64,000 bases of DNA from the NCBI GenBank assembly GCA_040879025.1, contig JBBDLF010000036.1, forward strand, positions 1-64,000, written 5' to 3'. Under the pieces are notes generated by a model that had not been told where the DNA came from, made no database searches, and saw nothing but the letters and a program-made list of their open reading frames with translations. Positions within the stretch are counted from its first letter, which is position 1. The number at the start of each line of letters is the position of its first letter. This document shows positions 36,030-45,793 of this stretch, one piece after another. The translations under genes and the position numbers were made by a program. This DNA comes from JBBDLF01 sp040879025 (GTDB taxonomy: Bacteria; Pseudomonadota; Gammaproteobacteria; Pseudomonadales; Pseudohongiellaceae).

Positions 36030-36649
36030 GAAGCGGCAGGACAACTCAGCGGATCAATCTGTATCTTCCGGAATTTCGAGTCCGAAAAAACCCGCTGACG
36101 GTTGTTTTGATGGCGCAAATTCTGGGTGCCGTCCTGCTAGTGATGATCCTGTCAAGCGGCTATCAGGCATGGAACCGGTATCAACTGACCGCTCAGCTGA
36201 CGGAATTGCAGGACGTGTTGCGGGAAGAAACGCTCCGCACCAGCGAGATGGAAAGCAGGCTGTCCCGTCTTTCCGAAAGCGAAGAGTTGCGCCAGCGACT
36301 CGATGCGGCCGAGGCCAGGTTGACAGGCAGCAGACAGGTGAAGCAGTTTCTGAGCGAGACCCAACTGGGAAATGTGGACGGGTTTTCCGAACATTTCAAA
36401 GACCTGTCACGGGCGGCCGTGGAAGGGCTCTCACTTACCGAGTTCGCTTTCAAAGAGGGAGGCCGGGTTGTGACATTGGCCGGTAACGCGAGATATTCGG
36501 CGTTGGTTCCGGGTTTTGTGGCCAATATCGAGCACGGCCGCAGCAGTTTGCGCAATGCCCACTTCAGTATTGAGACTGAGCGTGAATCCAGCGAATCGCA
36601 AGCGTTCACCTTTATCCTGAGTACGACTGCCTCGAGTACAGCGCGATGA
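36026..36649 (+). CDS. PilN-like MSHA assembly protein
   Basis: 207 residues. A short cytoplasmic tail with INLYLPEFR, the motif by which PilN-type proteins bind PilM, precedes one membrane helix (LMAQILGAVLLVMILSSGY). A coiled coil (residues 50-100) and a periplasmic ferredoxin-like part follow. It overlaps mshI and mshJ by ATGA junctions, so the three are translationally coupled. Confidence 0.83.
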   Translation: MRSGRTTQRINLYLPEFRVRKNPLTVVLMAQILGAVLLVMILSSGYQAWNRYQLTAQLTELQDVLREETLRTSEMESRLSRLSESEELRQRLDAAEARLTGSRQVKQFLSETQLGNVDGFSEHFKDLSRAAVEGLSLTEFAFKEGGRVVTLAGNARYSALVPGFVANIEHGRSSLRNAHFSIETERESSESQAFTFILSTTASSTAR

Positions 36650-37347
36650 GTCCGGACAACCGATCCAGGCTGGACACAGTCGTCCGGGATATCGAATCCA
36701 GAAGTTCGGCCGAGAAGCTGCTGGTTCTGGGAATGGTTTTGGCCGGACTGGGCATGGCTTACCTGTCGCTGTCATGGGACCCGCTCAGAGCGGATATCAC
36801 CCTTGCCACGCAGCAGATCAGTAATGTGGAAAGGCAAATTGAAGCGCAACGGCTCAGCTATAACGAAATGCTGGAAAGCAGTCGGCAGGATCCCAACCGT
36901 TTCGCCAACGAACGCCTGGCACGCATCACTGCGGAACAGACCCAACTGGACCGAGACATTGCCGGTCTGGCCGGTGATCTCATCAGCCCTACGGCGATGA
37001 CACGGTTATTGACCTCGCTGTTGAATCAGCAACCGGGCCTGGAGTTGCTGGCTGTACGTAACATCGCGGCCAGGCCACTACGGCCCGACCTGACACCGAT
37101 CACCGTGGAAGGCGATATGGAAGCGGAGAATGCGCGCGCGTTAACCGGGCAGGTTTATGAGCACGGCCTGAGACTCGAATTTCAGGGGGACTTTTTCAGC
37201 ACCATGAAATATCTGCGTTATGTGGAAGAAGTTTCCGGCAGCTTTTTCTGGGATGCCATCACTTTTCGGCAGCTTGAATGGCCGCGGGGCCATGTGACCC
37301 TGGAAATTCATACGCTGAGTACGCAGGAGGGTTTTATCGGTGTCTAG
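36646..37347 (+). CDS. mshJ: MSHA pilus biogenesis protein MshJ (PilO-like)
   Basis: 233 residues with one N-terminal membrane helix (LLVLGMVLAGLGMAYLSLSW), a coiled coil, and a C-terminal segment (LTGQVYEHGLRLEFQGDFFS, then YLRYVEEVSGSFFWDAI) matching MshJ. It probably pairs with the PilN-like protein to form the periplasmic alignment complex. It overlaps both neighbours. Confidence 0.87.
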   Translation: MSPDNRSRLDTVVRDIESRSSAEKLLVLGMVLAGLGMAYLSLSWDPLRADITLATQQISNVERQIEAQRLSYNEMLESSRQDPNRFANERLARITAEQTQLDRDIAGLAGDLISPTAMTRLLTSLLNQQPGLELLAVRNIAARPLRPDLTPITVEGDMEAENARALTGQVYEHGLRLEFQGDFFSTMKYLRYVEEVSGSFFWDAITFRQLEWPRGHVTLEIHTLSTQEGFIGV

Positions 37348-37747
37348 GGAGAACCTGTCCAGGGGGAACAACGTTCTGACCATTCTGCGCAGTCTGGTGT
37401 GCGGGTTCTGCCTTTTCGGTATCGGCAGCGTGGCCGAAACGATCGACGGTGAGGAGTTCGTGGATCCGACGCGGCCTTACGGGTATGTCGCCGAACCCGG
37501 CGGGGAGACCGCAACGGACCCGGTACAGAATTCGTTAAGCGGAAATTTCAGCGTCAGCTTCATCCGGGCAGGGGATGGCGGTTCCATGGCGGTGGTGAAC
37601 AACAATCGCGTCGTCGTCGGCGATATGGTGGGGGGCGCCCTGGTCATTGGCATTGAACGCGATGCGGTGACCTTGTTGGTCAATGAGGAAGAGCGGCGCG
37701 TGGGACTTCACGGCACAAGTGTTAAAGCCAGACTGGAGCAACTCTAG
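37340..37747 (+). CDS. mshK: MSHA pilus biogenesis protein MshK (PilP-like)
   Basis: 135 residues from GTG 37340, overlapping mshJ by eight bases. A signal-like hydrophobic start is followed by VDPTRPYGYVAE, the DPTRP motif common to MshK/PilP-type proteins, and a small beta domain (FIRAGDGGSMAVVNNNRVVV, GDMVGGALVIGI). It should link the inner-membrane complex to the MshL secretin. Confidence 0.82.
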   Translation: MSRENLSRGNNVLTILRSLVCGFCLFGIGSVAETIDGEEFVDPTRPYGYVAEPGGETATDPVQNSLSGNFSVSFIRAGDGGSMAVVNNNRVVVGDMVGGALVIGIERDAVTLLVNEEERRVGLHGTSVKARLEQL

Positions 37748-37810
37748 GAACTCTTTAGGATCTCTCCAGGAGCGCTCCAGAAACTTACCAGGAATTTTCA
37801 GGTACCTTAA

Positions 37811-39755
37811 GTGGTTAATTGGAACAAACAGACAATAAACCTTGTTGCTGCCCGATGGGCGGTACTCGCACTGTCCGCGGCAGGGCTGGCCTCCGGCTGC
37901 GCGTTGCAGGAACGCGCAGTGCCCGACACTGAGATTGTCTCGGGAATTCAAGCCACCCTGGACAGGGCGGTGGCAACCAATGAAGCCCGGGATGCCGCCG
38001 CCGGTGAAGAATTGCTGGAAGAACTGATTCCATCGATTTCAATCGATGAGAGTGTGCTGGAAGCGGTGGAAGAGCGTTTCGATATCGTTGCGAACAATCA
38101 GCCCGCCAGGGCCCGCCAGGGAATTTTTCAATAACCTGGTAACGGAAACCGAGTACGGCATAGTCGTCAGTAATGATGTCAATACACAAATCAGCGTCAC
38201 CCTGCCTGGCGTGACTATTGACGAGGCTATGGAAACCATCGGCGAGATCTACGGACTGGATATCACCCGGCGACGCAATATCTATTATGTGCAGACCGGC
38301 GGACTGCGAACCCGACAGTTCACCATCAATTATCTGGATATCCGTCGTTCCGGCAGTTCCAACAGCCAGATCTCCGGTGCTAACGCTAACCAGTTGGGAG
38401 GCGGTGCTCAGGGTGGTTACGGGGGGGGTTATGGTGGCGGATACGGCGGTATCGGCGGCATAAACCAGGGAATAGGAGGAGGAATCGGCGGCATAAACCA
38501 GGGAATTGGCGGTCTGGGTGGTCTGGGTGGTCTGGGTGGTCTGGGTGGCGCCGGGGGTGTCGGCGGGGGTCTGGGCGGAGGAGGCGGCAGCCAGATTTCG
38601 ACGCAGTCGGAATCCGATTTCTGGACCAACGTTTCCGAAGCGGTGGAAACGCTCATCGGTTTAACAGGCAACAACAATTCCGGTTCCGGCGCAACCTACG
38701 AAAGCAATCCGCTCGCAGGGCTCGTCTCTCCTTTCAGCAACAGAAGCAATTCTTCCAGCAGCAATGGAAAAAGCGTGCTGGTGCAGCCCCAGTTAGGTTT
38801 GATCATGGTCACCGCAACTCCCGCTGAACTGGCACGAGTGGAACAGTTCATTCAGCTGGCGCAGGAATCGTTGAGCAGGGAAGTGGTCATTCAGATACAG
38901 GTGCTCGAGGTGATTCTGAACAAAGGTTTTCAGTCGGCGATTGATTTTGATACGTTCGGTCCACAAGCTCATGCATTGGGAACCGGGTCAGGTGAATTCA
39001 GGGGCCGAATCGATGATGGCAGCATTTTGCTCGGGAGTGACAATAACGTGGCTGGTGAGCTGGAATCGGCAATCAATCCGCTGGATGCCATTTCCAACCC
39101 CTTTCAGTTCACCACCAATTTTACCGACTTCGATGCCGTTTTCAGAATCCTGGAATCCCGCGGCACCACCCAGATCGTTTCCAGTCCGAATCTGCGCGCC
39201 CTGAACAACCAGAAAGCTGTGTTTCAGGACGGTACCCAGGAATATTTCCAGACTAATGTAGGCTCCACCGTTGTTGCCGGCGGTGAAAACGTGACCACCT
39301 CGTCGCAGAACGATATTCAGCCTTTCTTTTCCGGCATTTCCATGGACATCACCCCGCAGATAAGCGCTGACGGTGGAGTGACCCTTCATGTTCACCCGAT
39401 TATCAGTGCCGTGGTGGAGCAGACCAAGAATATTGGCGGCCAGCAGGCGCCGCTCGCCCAGTCGTCAATCCGTGAAATCGACAGTGTCATCAAGGCGGAA
39501 AACGGTAAAATCATTGTACTCGGCGGTCTGGCTTATGAGCGCGACCTGAATGAAGCGGCCGGCCTGCCAGGCGCCAACAGGCTTCCGGTTGTCGGTGCCG
39601 CTTTCGAGCAACGCCAGCAAACGTCTGTAAAAAGCGAATTCATTATCTTGTTGAAACCCATCATCGCCGATTCCGCCGGCGACAGGGCCTTGCTGGACGA
39701 AAGTAACGAGCGTTTCCGACAGCTAAACCGTGCCATTGATCCTTTCGCCAACTGA
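37811..39755 (+). pseudogene. mshL: MSHA secretin MshL, interrupted by a frameshift
   Basis: The gene begins at GTG 37811 with a lipoprotein signal (LALSAAGLASGC). The frame runs to a stop at 38134. The secretin continues in another frame, from about 38101 to 39755. The two meet at a 10-base tandem duplication, GCCCGCCAGG at 38101-38110 and 38111-38120. Removing one copy gives a single frame reading FDIVANNQPAREFFNNLVTE, the expected MshL sequence. The long part has secretin motifs (VQPQLGLIMVTATPAELARV, GISMDITPQIS, GKIIVLGGLAYER). A glycine-rich insert lies at about 38397-38590. It may be a true mutation, a reversible switch or an assembly error. The rest of the secretin is intact. Confidence 0.88.
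38397..38590 (+). repeat. mshL: Glycine-rich low-complexity repeats inside mshL
   Basis: This part encodes Gly-rich repeats. Four 9-base copies of GGTCTGGGT run from 38511 to 38546 (Gly-Leu-Gly). A 33-base unit (ATCGGCGGCATAAACCAGGG...) is repeated at 38451 and 38484. A run of eight G lies at 38421-38428. The 9- and 33-base units keep the frame if copy number changes, but the G run does not. Confidence 0.8.
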
Positions 39756-39776
39756 TCAGCGCAGACCAGGACCGAT

Positions 39777-40691
39777 ATGTATCTACAGCACTTTGGTTTG
39801 AACGAGTTACCTTTCTCGCTGACGCCAAATACACAGTATTTTGTGAACATGAGCAGTTATCACAAGGCTTTCAACCTGGTGATAGTTTCGCTTGCCAATT
39901 TTGAAGGATTTATCAAGGTTGTCGGCGAAGTGGGCACTGGCAAAACCATGCTGTGCCGCAAAGTGCTCAACACCCTGGAAGAGGACAAGGCACACTATGT
40001 GTCCGCGTACATTCCCAACCCGGTACTCAGCCCCAAAGGTTTATTTCTCGCGTTCGCGGAAGAACTCGGTGTTGAAGTGGATCAGGATATCGGTCAGCAC
40101 AGCCTGTTGAAGCTGATAACGAAAAAGCTCATAGACTATGCCGCGGATGAAAAGCAGGTGGTACTGTTTATTGATGAGGCCCACGCCATGCCCGAGCAAA
40201 CGCTCGAGGCCTTGCGTCTGCTGACAAACATCGAGACTGAAAAAGCAAAATTGTTCCAGGTGGTACTGTTCGCACAACCGGAACTGGACGCAATGCTGCA
40301 TCAGCCTTCCTTGCGACAGCTGCTGCAGAGAATTACTTTCTCCTACCATATCGAGGCGCTTGATCCGGCAGGCGTGGACAGGTACATCACGCACCGTGTC
40401 GCGACCGCCGGATACAACGGTCCCGCGCTGTTCAATCGCCGGGCGCTCAAACAGATTTACCGCGCCAGCGGGGGCATTCCCAGACTGGTCAATATTCTTT
40501 GTCACAAGTCTCTGATGGTGGCGTTTGGCAAAGGTGACAGAACTGTCCTGCCCGCGCACGTGCGCGATGCCATTGAAGACACGGAAGGGGCACAAACTCC
40601 TGCAACCGGTTACACCCCGGCGTTAATAGCAATCTCCGGTTTGTTGGTCGGTGCCGCATTGATTTTCTACCTGGGTAATTTTTATTTATGA
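39777..40691 (+). CDS. mshM: MSHA biogenesis ATPase MshM (ExeA-like AAA)
   Basis: 304 residues. It starts MYLQHFGLNELPFSLTPNTQ, typical of ExeA/MshM proteins, with Walker A GEVGTGKT, Walker B VVLFIDEAHAMP and sensor LLTNIETEKAKLFQVVLF. The C-terminus has one hydrophobic helix (ALIAISGLLVGAALIFYL). It is thought to help place the secretin in the cell wall. It overlaps mshN by an ATGA junction. Confidence 0.9.
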   Translation: MYLQHFGLNELPFSLTPNTQYFVNMSSYHKAFNLVIVSLANFEGFIKVVGEVGTGKTMLCRKVLNTLEEDKAHYVSAYIPNPVLSPKGLFLAFAEELGVEVDQDIGQHSLLKLITKKLIDYAADEKQVVLFIDEAHAMPEQTLEALRLLTNIETEKAKLFQVVLFAQPELDAMLHQPSLRQLLQRITFSYHIEALDPAGVDRYITHRVATAGYNGPALFNRRALKQIYRASGGIPRLVNILCHKSLMVAFGKGDRTVLPAHVRDAIEDTEGAQTPATGYTPALIAISGLLVGAALIFYLGNFYL

Positions 40692-42034
40692 GTCTGGTCA
40701 ACAACATGCTGCGCGACCTGGATCAACGCAGGCGCACAACGGACCTTTCCGGCACCACGACGGTTCGACTGAATCCCGCGGTGGACGACAGGTCCGGCAA
40801 CAGAAAGCTGGTGCTGGGTATCGGCATTGTAGCGATGCTGGCTATTGTACTGAGTGTTCTTTATTTCAGGATATATCAGCAGGATTCCGNNNNNNNNNNN
40901 NNNNNNNNNNNNNNNNNNNNNNNNNNNNNNNNNNNNNNNNNNNNNNNNNNNNNNNNNNNNNNNNNNNNNNNNNNNNNNNNNNNNNNNNNGCAGGATTCCG
41001 CCACCCGGGAACTGAACCTGCCTGTGGCTGCAACCGACCCTGTTGAAGCGACTCCGGAGCCGGATTCGGAAACCGTGTTTCTGCAACAGCAGGCTCAGCA
41101 ATCCATTGCTCAGCCGCCGCAGGTAACCGTTCCGCAGAATGTTGTTGCGAACCCGGAGACCGCCGCGTCCTCATCACCTCAGGACTCGCCTGTAGAGCAG
41201 TCCGATGGGGAATCGATGCCAGGTGACGTGAACCACGTGGCCGACGCAGCCGATGCGGCGGAGGTCGATGTCGAGGGCGTGGTATCGCCTCCTATGCCGC
41301 CCATCGACATGGCCGCCGTCGTGACAACCGATTCCGGGCCATCCGACACAATCGCTTCTGTGGTATCCAACGCACAGGCCGCGGTCGACTCCAACCCGCT
41401 GACAGATGTGACACAACTGCGTGAACAGGCTCCGGTAAAAAGCTCAAGCGAGTTGACACCTCAGCAGCGTGATGCCGCGAACGCGCAGCAGGCGTTGCAC
41501 TTGTATAACGACAATCGCACCGATGAAGCGTTCTCCGTGCTGTTCAGTTATATCACCAACAACCGGGATGGCCACCAGTCCCGTGAAACGTTCGCCAAAT
41601 TATTGATCCAGCAGGGCGCGTTTGTTGATGCAATGAATGTCATGGACGAAGGTCTCGCGCTGTCTCCCAATCATTCCGGCTTCAAGAAAGTGAAGGCGCG
41701 CTTGCTGATCAGCGGTAACCGGACTCAGGAAGCGGTGGCGCTGCTCACCACCCGGGCGCCGGCGCTGCGAACTGATGTGGAATATTATGAGCTGTTGGCC
41801 GGCGCTCAACTGGCAAACGAGGAGTATGGGAACGCGGCCGTTACCTACACCAGTTTGCTGCGATACGACCGGTCGCCGGGGAAATGGTGGTATGCATTGG
41901 GCGCCGCTTACGACGGCGCGGGCGACGAAGCGGCCGCGACCCAGGCATACAGGCAGGCATTGGCCCAGCCGAATCTCAGCGCGGGGTTGCGGCAACAAAG
42001 CCAGCGCCGCATCGCGTCCCTTTCACCGCAGTAA
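40688..42034 (+). CDS. mshN: MSHA biogenesis protein MshN (TPR)
   Basis: It begins MSLVNNMLRDLDQRR, the conserved MshN start, with a membrane helix (LVLGIGIVAMLAIVLSVLYF). A low-complexity linker contains 100 N (40890-40989). The C-terminal half has TPR units (QALHLYNDNRTDEAFSVLFS and AGAQLANEEYGNAAVTYTSL). It is likely a periplasmic scaffold for secretin assembly. The frame stays the same on both sides of the gap, but the true linker length is unknown. Confidence 0.85.
   Translation: MSLVNNMLRDLDQRRRTTDLSGTTTVRLNPAVDDRSGNRKLVLGIGIVAMLAIVLSVLYFRIYQQDSXXXXXXXXXXXXXXXXXXXXXXXXXXXXXXXXXXQDSATRELNLPVAATDPVEATPEPDSETVFLQQQAQQSIAQPPQVTVPQNVVANPETAASSSPQDSPVEQSDGESMPGDVNHVADAADAAEVDVEGVVSPPMPPIDMAAVVTTDSGPSDTIASVVSNAQAAVDSNPLTDVTQLREQAPVKSSSELTPQQRDAANAQQALHLYNDNRTDEAFSVLFSYITNNRDGHQSRETFAKLLIQQGAFVDAMNVMDEGLALSPNHSGFKKVKARLLISGNRTQEAVALLTTRAPALRTDVEYYELLAGAQLANEEYGNAAVTYTSLLRYDRSPGKWWYALGAAYDGAGDEAAATQAYRQALAQPNLSAGLRQQSQRRIASLSPQ
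40890..40989. other. Assembly gap (100 N) flanked by an identical 11-mer
   Basis: Exactly 100 N, the usual placeholder length. GCAGGATTCCG occurs directly before the gap (40879-40889) and directly after it (40990-41000), as expected if two contigs overlap by that word. The real gap may be zero, or a tandem repeat may have been collapsed. Confidence 0.95.
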
Positions 42035-42054
42035 GGCGTGGCAATAGTGTAGCA

Positions 42055-43788
42055 ATGGCAATCGTTAAGCAGAAAATCCGCATTGGCGACCTGCTGGTCC
42101 AGAACGGAATAATTACCGAAGACCAGTTGCAAACCGCTCTCGAACGCCAGAAGGCCATAGGTCACCGGCTCGGGCAGGTGTTGGTCGACCTGGGCTACGT
42201 GGAAGAGGAACAGTTTCTCAGTTTCCTTGCCCAGCAACTGCAAATCCCCTTCATTGATCTGCGCCGCTACAACTTCGACATGACGCTGGTGCACCGGCTT
42301 CCCGAAATCTATGCTCGCCGCCACCGGGCGGTGATCCTTTCCGATCAGGGAGGCCATCTGCTGGTGGGCATGGCCGACCCGATGGACATTTTCAGCTTTG
42401 ATGAACTGGAACGCATTCTCGAGCGGCCCATTCGCCAGGCCGTCGTGAGGGAGAGCGAAATTCTCAGCATGCTGGATATGGTCTATCGGCGCACAGGGGA
42501 CATCGCCAGTTTCGCTGAAAAACTGGACGAGGAACTCACCGATGTTCAGTTTGACCTCGCCGCGATGGCGCCATCGGCCGATGACAGCGACGCGCCGATT
42601 GTCAAACTGCTGCAATCGATTTTTGAAGATGCAGTACAGGTTCGCGCGTCGGACATTCATATCGAGCCCGACGAAACCGTGCTCCGCATCAGGCAGCGTG
42701 TTGACGGTGTGCTTCAGGAGCAGGTAATGAAGGAGCGGCGTATCGCTCCGGCGCTTGTGTTGCGGCTAAAACTGCTGGCGGGTTTGGATATCTCCGAGAA
42801 GCGCCTGCCACAGGACGGCCGGTTCAGTCTGAAAGTCAAGAAACGCCGCATTGATGTGCGCCTGTCCACGATGCCGGTCGAATACGGCGAGTCCGTTGTC
42901 ATGCGGTTGCTGGACCAGACCGGGGGTATTACAGACCTGGACAATGTCGGCATGCCGAAGGATATGCTGACCCGTTTCAGACAGCTGATCCACCTGCCAC
43001 ACGGCCTGATACTGGTGACAGGGCCGACCGGCAGCGGTAAAACCACCACGCTCTATGGTGCGCTGCAAGAACTGAATGTGGTAGGCAAAAAGATTATTAC
43101 CGTGGAAGACCCGGTGGAATACAAACTGCACCGGATCAACCAGGTGCAGGTGAATGCCAAAATCGAATTGACTTTCGGCAGGGTGCTGAGATCGGCGCTG
43201 CGCCAGGACCCTGACATTCTGCTGGTGGGTGAAATTCGCGATACCGAAACCGCGGAAATCGCGTTGCGCGCGGCCATGACCGGCCATATGGTGCTGTCCA
43301 CGTTGCACACCAACGATGCGCTGACCAGCGCAATGCGACTGGTCGACATGGGAGCGGAAGGGTTTCTTGCCGCCGCGGCCTTGAAAGCCGTGGTGGCTCA
43401 GCGGCTCGTGCGCCGGCTGTGTGACAACTGTTTTGAAAATCACGAACCCGACCAGCAGGAGAAAGCCTGGATTGAACATATTGTCGGCCCCGATAAGGCA
43501 GCGGCGATCAGGCTCAAGGGACCGCAGGGATGCCACCGCTGCAATAATACCGGCTACCTCGGACGTACAGGTGTATTTGAATTGTTGGTCATGAATGACG
43601 AACTGTCCGATGCGTTACGCCGCGCGGATTCCAGCGCGTTCGTCCGGGTAGCGAGAACGGTTCCCGGTTATCGTCCCTTGGTTCACAGTGCGCTGGCAGA
43701 TGCCGCCAAGGGCATTACCAGCCTGGAAGAAGTGATGCGGGTCTCGGAACAGGTTGATGAATCTGCTGACTTTCTGGAATTGGCATAG
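42055..43788 (+). CDS. mshE: MSHA pilus extension ATPase MshE
   Basis: 577 residues from ATG 42055. The N-terminal 110 residues are an MshEN domain with two copies of the c-di-GMP-binding pattern (RIGDLLVQNGIITEDQLQTA and RLGQVLVDLGYVEEEQFLSF). The GspE/PilB core has Walker A GPTGSGKTTT near residue 322, the Asp box ILLVGEIRDTETAE and a His box (HMVLSTLHTNDAL). A zinc site CDNC...CHRC is also present. The enzyme should drive pilus extension under control of c-di-GMP. Confidence 0.95.
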   Translation: MAIVKQKIRIGDLLVQNGIITEDQLQTALERQKAIGHRLGQVLVDLGYVEEEQFLSFLAQQLQIPFIDLRRYNFDMTLVHRLPEIYARRHRAVILSDQGGHLLVGMADPMDIFSFDELERILERPIRQAVVRESEILSMLDMVYRRTGDIASFAEKLDEELTDVQFDLAAMAPSADDSDAPIVKLLQSIFEDAVQVRASDIHIEPDETVLRIRQRVDGVLQEQVMKERRIAPALVLRLKLLAGLDISEKRLPQDGRFSLKVKKRRIDVRLSTMPVEYGESVVMRLLDQTGGITDLDNVGMPKDMLTRFRQLIHLPHGLILVTGPTGSGKTTTLYGALQELNVVGKKIITVEDPVEYKLHRINQVQVNAKIELTFGRVLRSALRQDPDILLVGEIRDTETAEIALRAAMTGHMVLSTLHTNDALTSAMRLVDMGAEGFLAAAALKAVVAQRLVRRLCDNCFENHEPDQQEKAWIEHIVGPDKAAAIRLKGPQGCHRCNNTGYLGRTGVFELLVMNDELSDALRRADSSAFVRVARTVPGYRPLVHSALADAAKGITSLEEVMRVSEQVDESADFLELA

Positions 43789-43793
43789 AACTT

Positions 43794-45062
43794 ATGGCGA
43801 CTTTTGAATATAGCGGACGCGACACCAGCGGCGGACTGGTACGTGGCAGTCTTGACGCCGGGTCCCAGGAGGATGTCGCCACCCTGTTGTTCGGTGACAG
43901 CATCACACCGATTGAAATTCGAGAAGTGAAGAATTCCGAACGCGTGGGGAAGTCCGGGGCCGTCGCGGGCGCAAAGGACCTCGCGAATTTGTCGCCTGCG
44001 GAATTCTTTGAGGCGCTGACCCGCCCCAAGGTAGGCCTGGAGGAACTGATTGTATTTTCCCGGCAAATGTACAGCCTCACCAGAGCCGGGCTACCCCTGG
44101 ACCGGGCCATCACCGGCCTCGGCGCCTCGCTGAAGAACCGTACCTTTCAACAGATTTTGAAAGAAGTGGTCAACAGCCTGGAAAATGGTATGACGCTGGC
44201 AACAGCGATGGGTAAGCATCGACAGGTATTTTCGCAGTTGTTCCTCAGTCTCGTGCATGTGGGAGAGAACACCGGCAGGCTCGACCTGGCATTTCAGGAA
44301 GTGGGCAAGTACCTGGAACTTGAACGGAGTACCAGGAAACAAATCAAAAGTGCCACGCGATACCCCATGTTTGTGCTCGCCGCGATCGCCGTCGCGCTGG
44401 GAGTGGTGACGGTTTTTGTCATTCCGGTGTTCGCTGGAGTGTTTAACAGAATTGGTGCCGACTTGCCCTGGCAGACTCTGGTGTTGATAGAAACGTCGGA
44501 TTTCGTCATCGGGTACTGGCCGTATATGGCAGGCGCCGGTGCGTTGCTCTGGTTCTGGTTCAGGCGCTACCTTGCCACCGAAAAGGGCAGGCTGGACTGG
44601 GATCGGCGCAAGCTTGGCTCGCCCTTGATGGGCTCGATATTGGAGAGGATTGCGCTGTCGAGATTCGCCCGCGGTTTTGCCATGGTTTCCAAGGCCGGAC
44701 TTCCCATTGTGCAGGGGCTGACGATTGTGGCAGGCGCGGTAGGCAACGCGCATATAGCCCGGCATGTGCTGAAAATGAGGGAAGGTGTTGAGCGGGGCGA
44801 GTCCCTGTATCGGACCGCGGTGAACAGCAGAATGTTTTCACCTCTGGTATTACAGATGATTGCGGTGGGGGAAGAGAGTGGCAATATTGACGAACTGCTG
44901 GAGGAAGCCGCGGACTTTTATGAAGCGGAAGTGGCTTATGACCTGAAGCGGCTGGGTGATGCGATAGAGCCGATACTGATTGTATTTATTGCCGGATTGG
45001 TGCTGATTCTTGCTCTGGGCGTATTCTTGCCCATATGGGACTTGAACACTTCACTTAACTAG
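43794..45062 (+). CDS. mshG: MSHA platform protein MshG (PilC/GspF-like)
   Basis: 422 residues, two repeated T2SF domains, each followed by membrane helices (YPMFVLAAIAVALGVVTVFV and EPILIVFIAGLVLILALGVF). SRQMYSLTRAGLPLDRAI and FARGFAMVSKAGLPIVQGL mark the two copies. It is the polytopic inner-membrane platform rotated or moved by MshE. It starts five bases after mshE. Confidence 0.94.
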   Translation: MATFEYSGRDTSGGLVRGSLDAGSQEDVATLLFGDSITPIEIREVKNSERVGKSGAVAGAKDLANLSPAEFFEALTRPKVGLEELIVFSRQMYSLTRAGLPLDRAITGLGASLKNRTFQQILKEVVNSLENGMTLATAMGKHRQVFSQLFLSLVHVGENTGRLDLAFQEVGKYLELERSTRKQIKSATRYPMFVLAAIAVALGVVTVFVIPVFAGVFNRIGADLPWQTLVLIETSDFVIGYWPYMAGAGALLWFWFRRYLATEKGRLDWDRRKLGSPLMGSILERIALSRFARGFAMVSKAGLPIVQGLTIVAGAVGNAHIARHVLKMREGVERGESLYRTAVNSRMFSPLVLQMIAVGEESGNIDELLEEAADFYEAEVAYDLKRLGDAIEPILIVFIAGLVLILALGVFLPIWDLNTSLN

Positions 45063-45070
45063 CCGGGTCG

Positions 45071-45793
45071 ATGAGCGCCAGTATGATTCCTGTCGCGGCC
45101 GGCGCGGGAGACCAGACAAGTTGGAAACCAGAATTGCGTGCATTCAATGACAAAAGACCGCCTCGCCACTTCCAGTCGCCGCGGCGCAACCGTGGCTTTT
45201 CGATGTTCGAGCTGGTGGCTTTTATTATATGCGTCGCCATTATTTATGCGGTCGGTGCCAATCGCTTCAGTGAGTATCCGGCATCGGCGGAAAGGGCCAA
45301 TTTTATGGCTGTGGTGACCCAGGTTCAAACCGGGGTCAACATGGAAGTGCTGTTCGGGATGGTCAGTGGCGGCAATCTGGATCAGTATGAAAACGCCAAC
45401 CCGATGGAGTTGATGCTGGAAGCGCCGAGCAATTACATTGGTTCGTTCGGTTACGTGGACACCGCGCAAATGCCCAGGCGGGTGTGGTATTTCGACCGAA
45501 ACAGCGGCGAACTGGTTTACCTGATTAACGAGTCGGACGATGTGTATCTGGTGGAGAATGGCGTTGAAGTTCCTACAGACGAAATCCGCTTTCATATTGA
45601 AGTCGATTATCGGGAGGAACCAGACCGGGGGCTTGCCGATACCGGCCTGGATACAGGAAATGCCCCGCAGGCCGAGACCGACAGGGAGATTGTCGGGCGG
45701 CGCCGTATCAACGGCATTGTTATGCGCCCGGTGACGCCCTACAACTGGGGGCGCAACAATGTAACGCTGAGCGAGACCCGGTTCTCAGGTTGA
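45071..45793 (+). CDS. mshF: MshF-like pseudopilin
   Basis: 240 residues. Here the prepilin site is RNRG|FSMFELVAFIICVAIIYAVG, with Glu at mature position 5 and a rather long 42-residue leader. The body contains ANFMAVVTQVQTGVNMEVLF and lacks cysteine pairs. Its position after mshG and before the major pilin suits MshF. It is the last gene of the assembly half. Assignment to MshF rests on position and pilin architecture. Confidence 0.72.
   Translation: MSASMIPVAAGAGDQTSWKPELRAFNDKRPPRHFQSPRRNRGFSMFELVAFIICVAIIYAVGANRFSEYPASAERANFMAVVTQVQTGVNMEVLFGMVSGGNLDQYENANPMELMLEAPSNYIGSFGYVDTAQMPRRVWYFDRNSGELVYLINESDDVYLVENGVEVPTDEIRFHIEVDYREEPDRGLADTGLDTGNAPQAETDREIVGRRRINGIVMRPVTPYNWGRNNVTLSETRFSG

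Noticed and set aside
38451..38560. Possible CRISPR-like array in mshL
   Set aside because: The repeats are tandem, 9 or 33 bases long, without unique spacers, and encode a Gly-rich protein segment.
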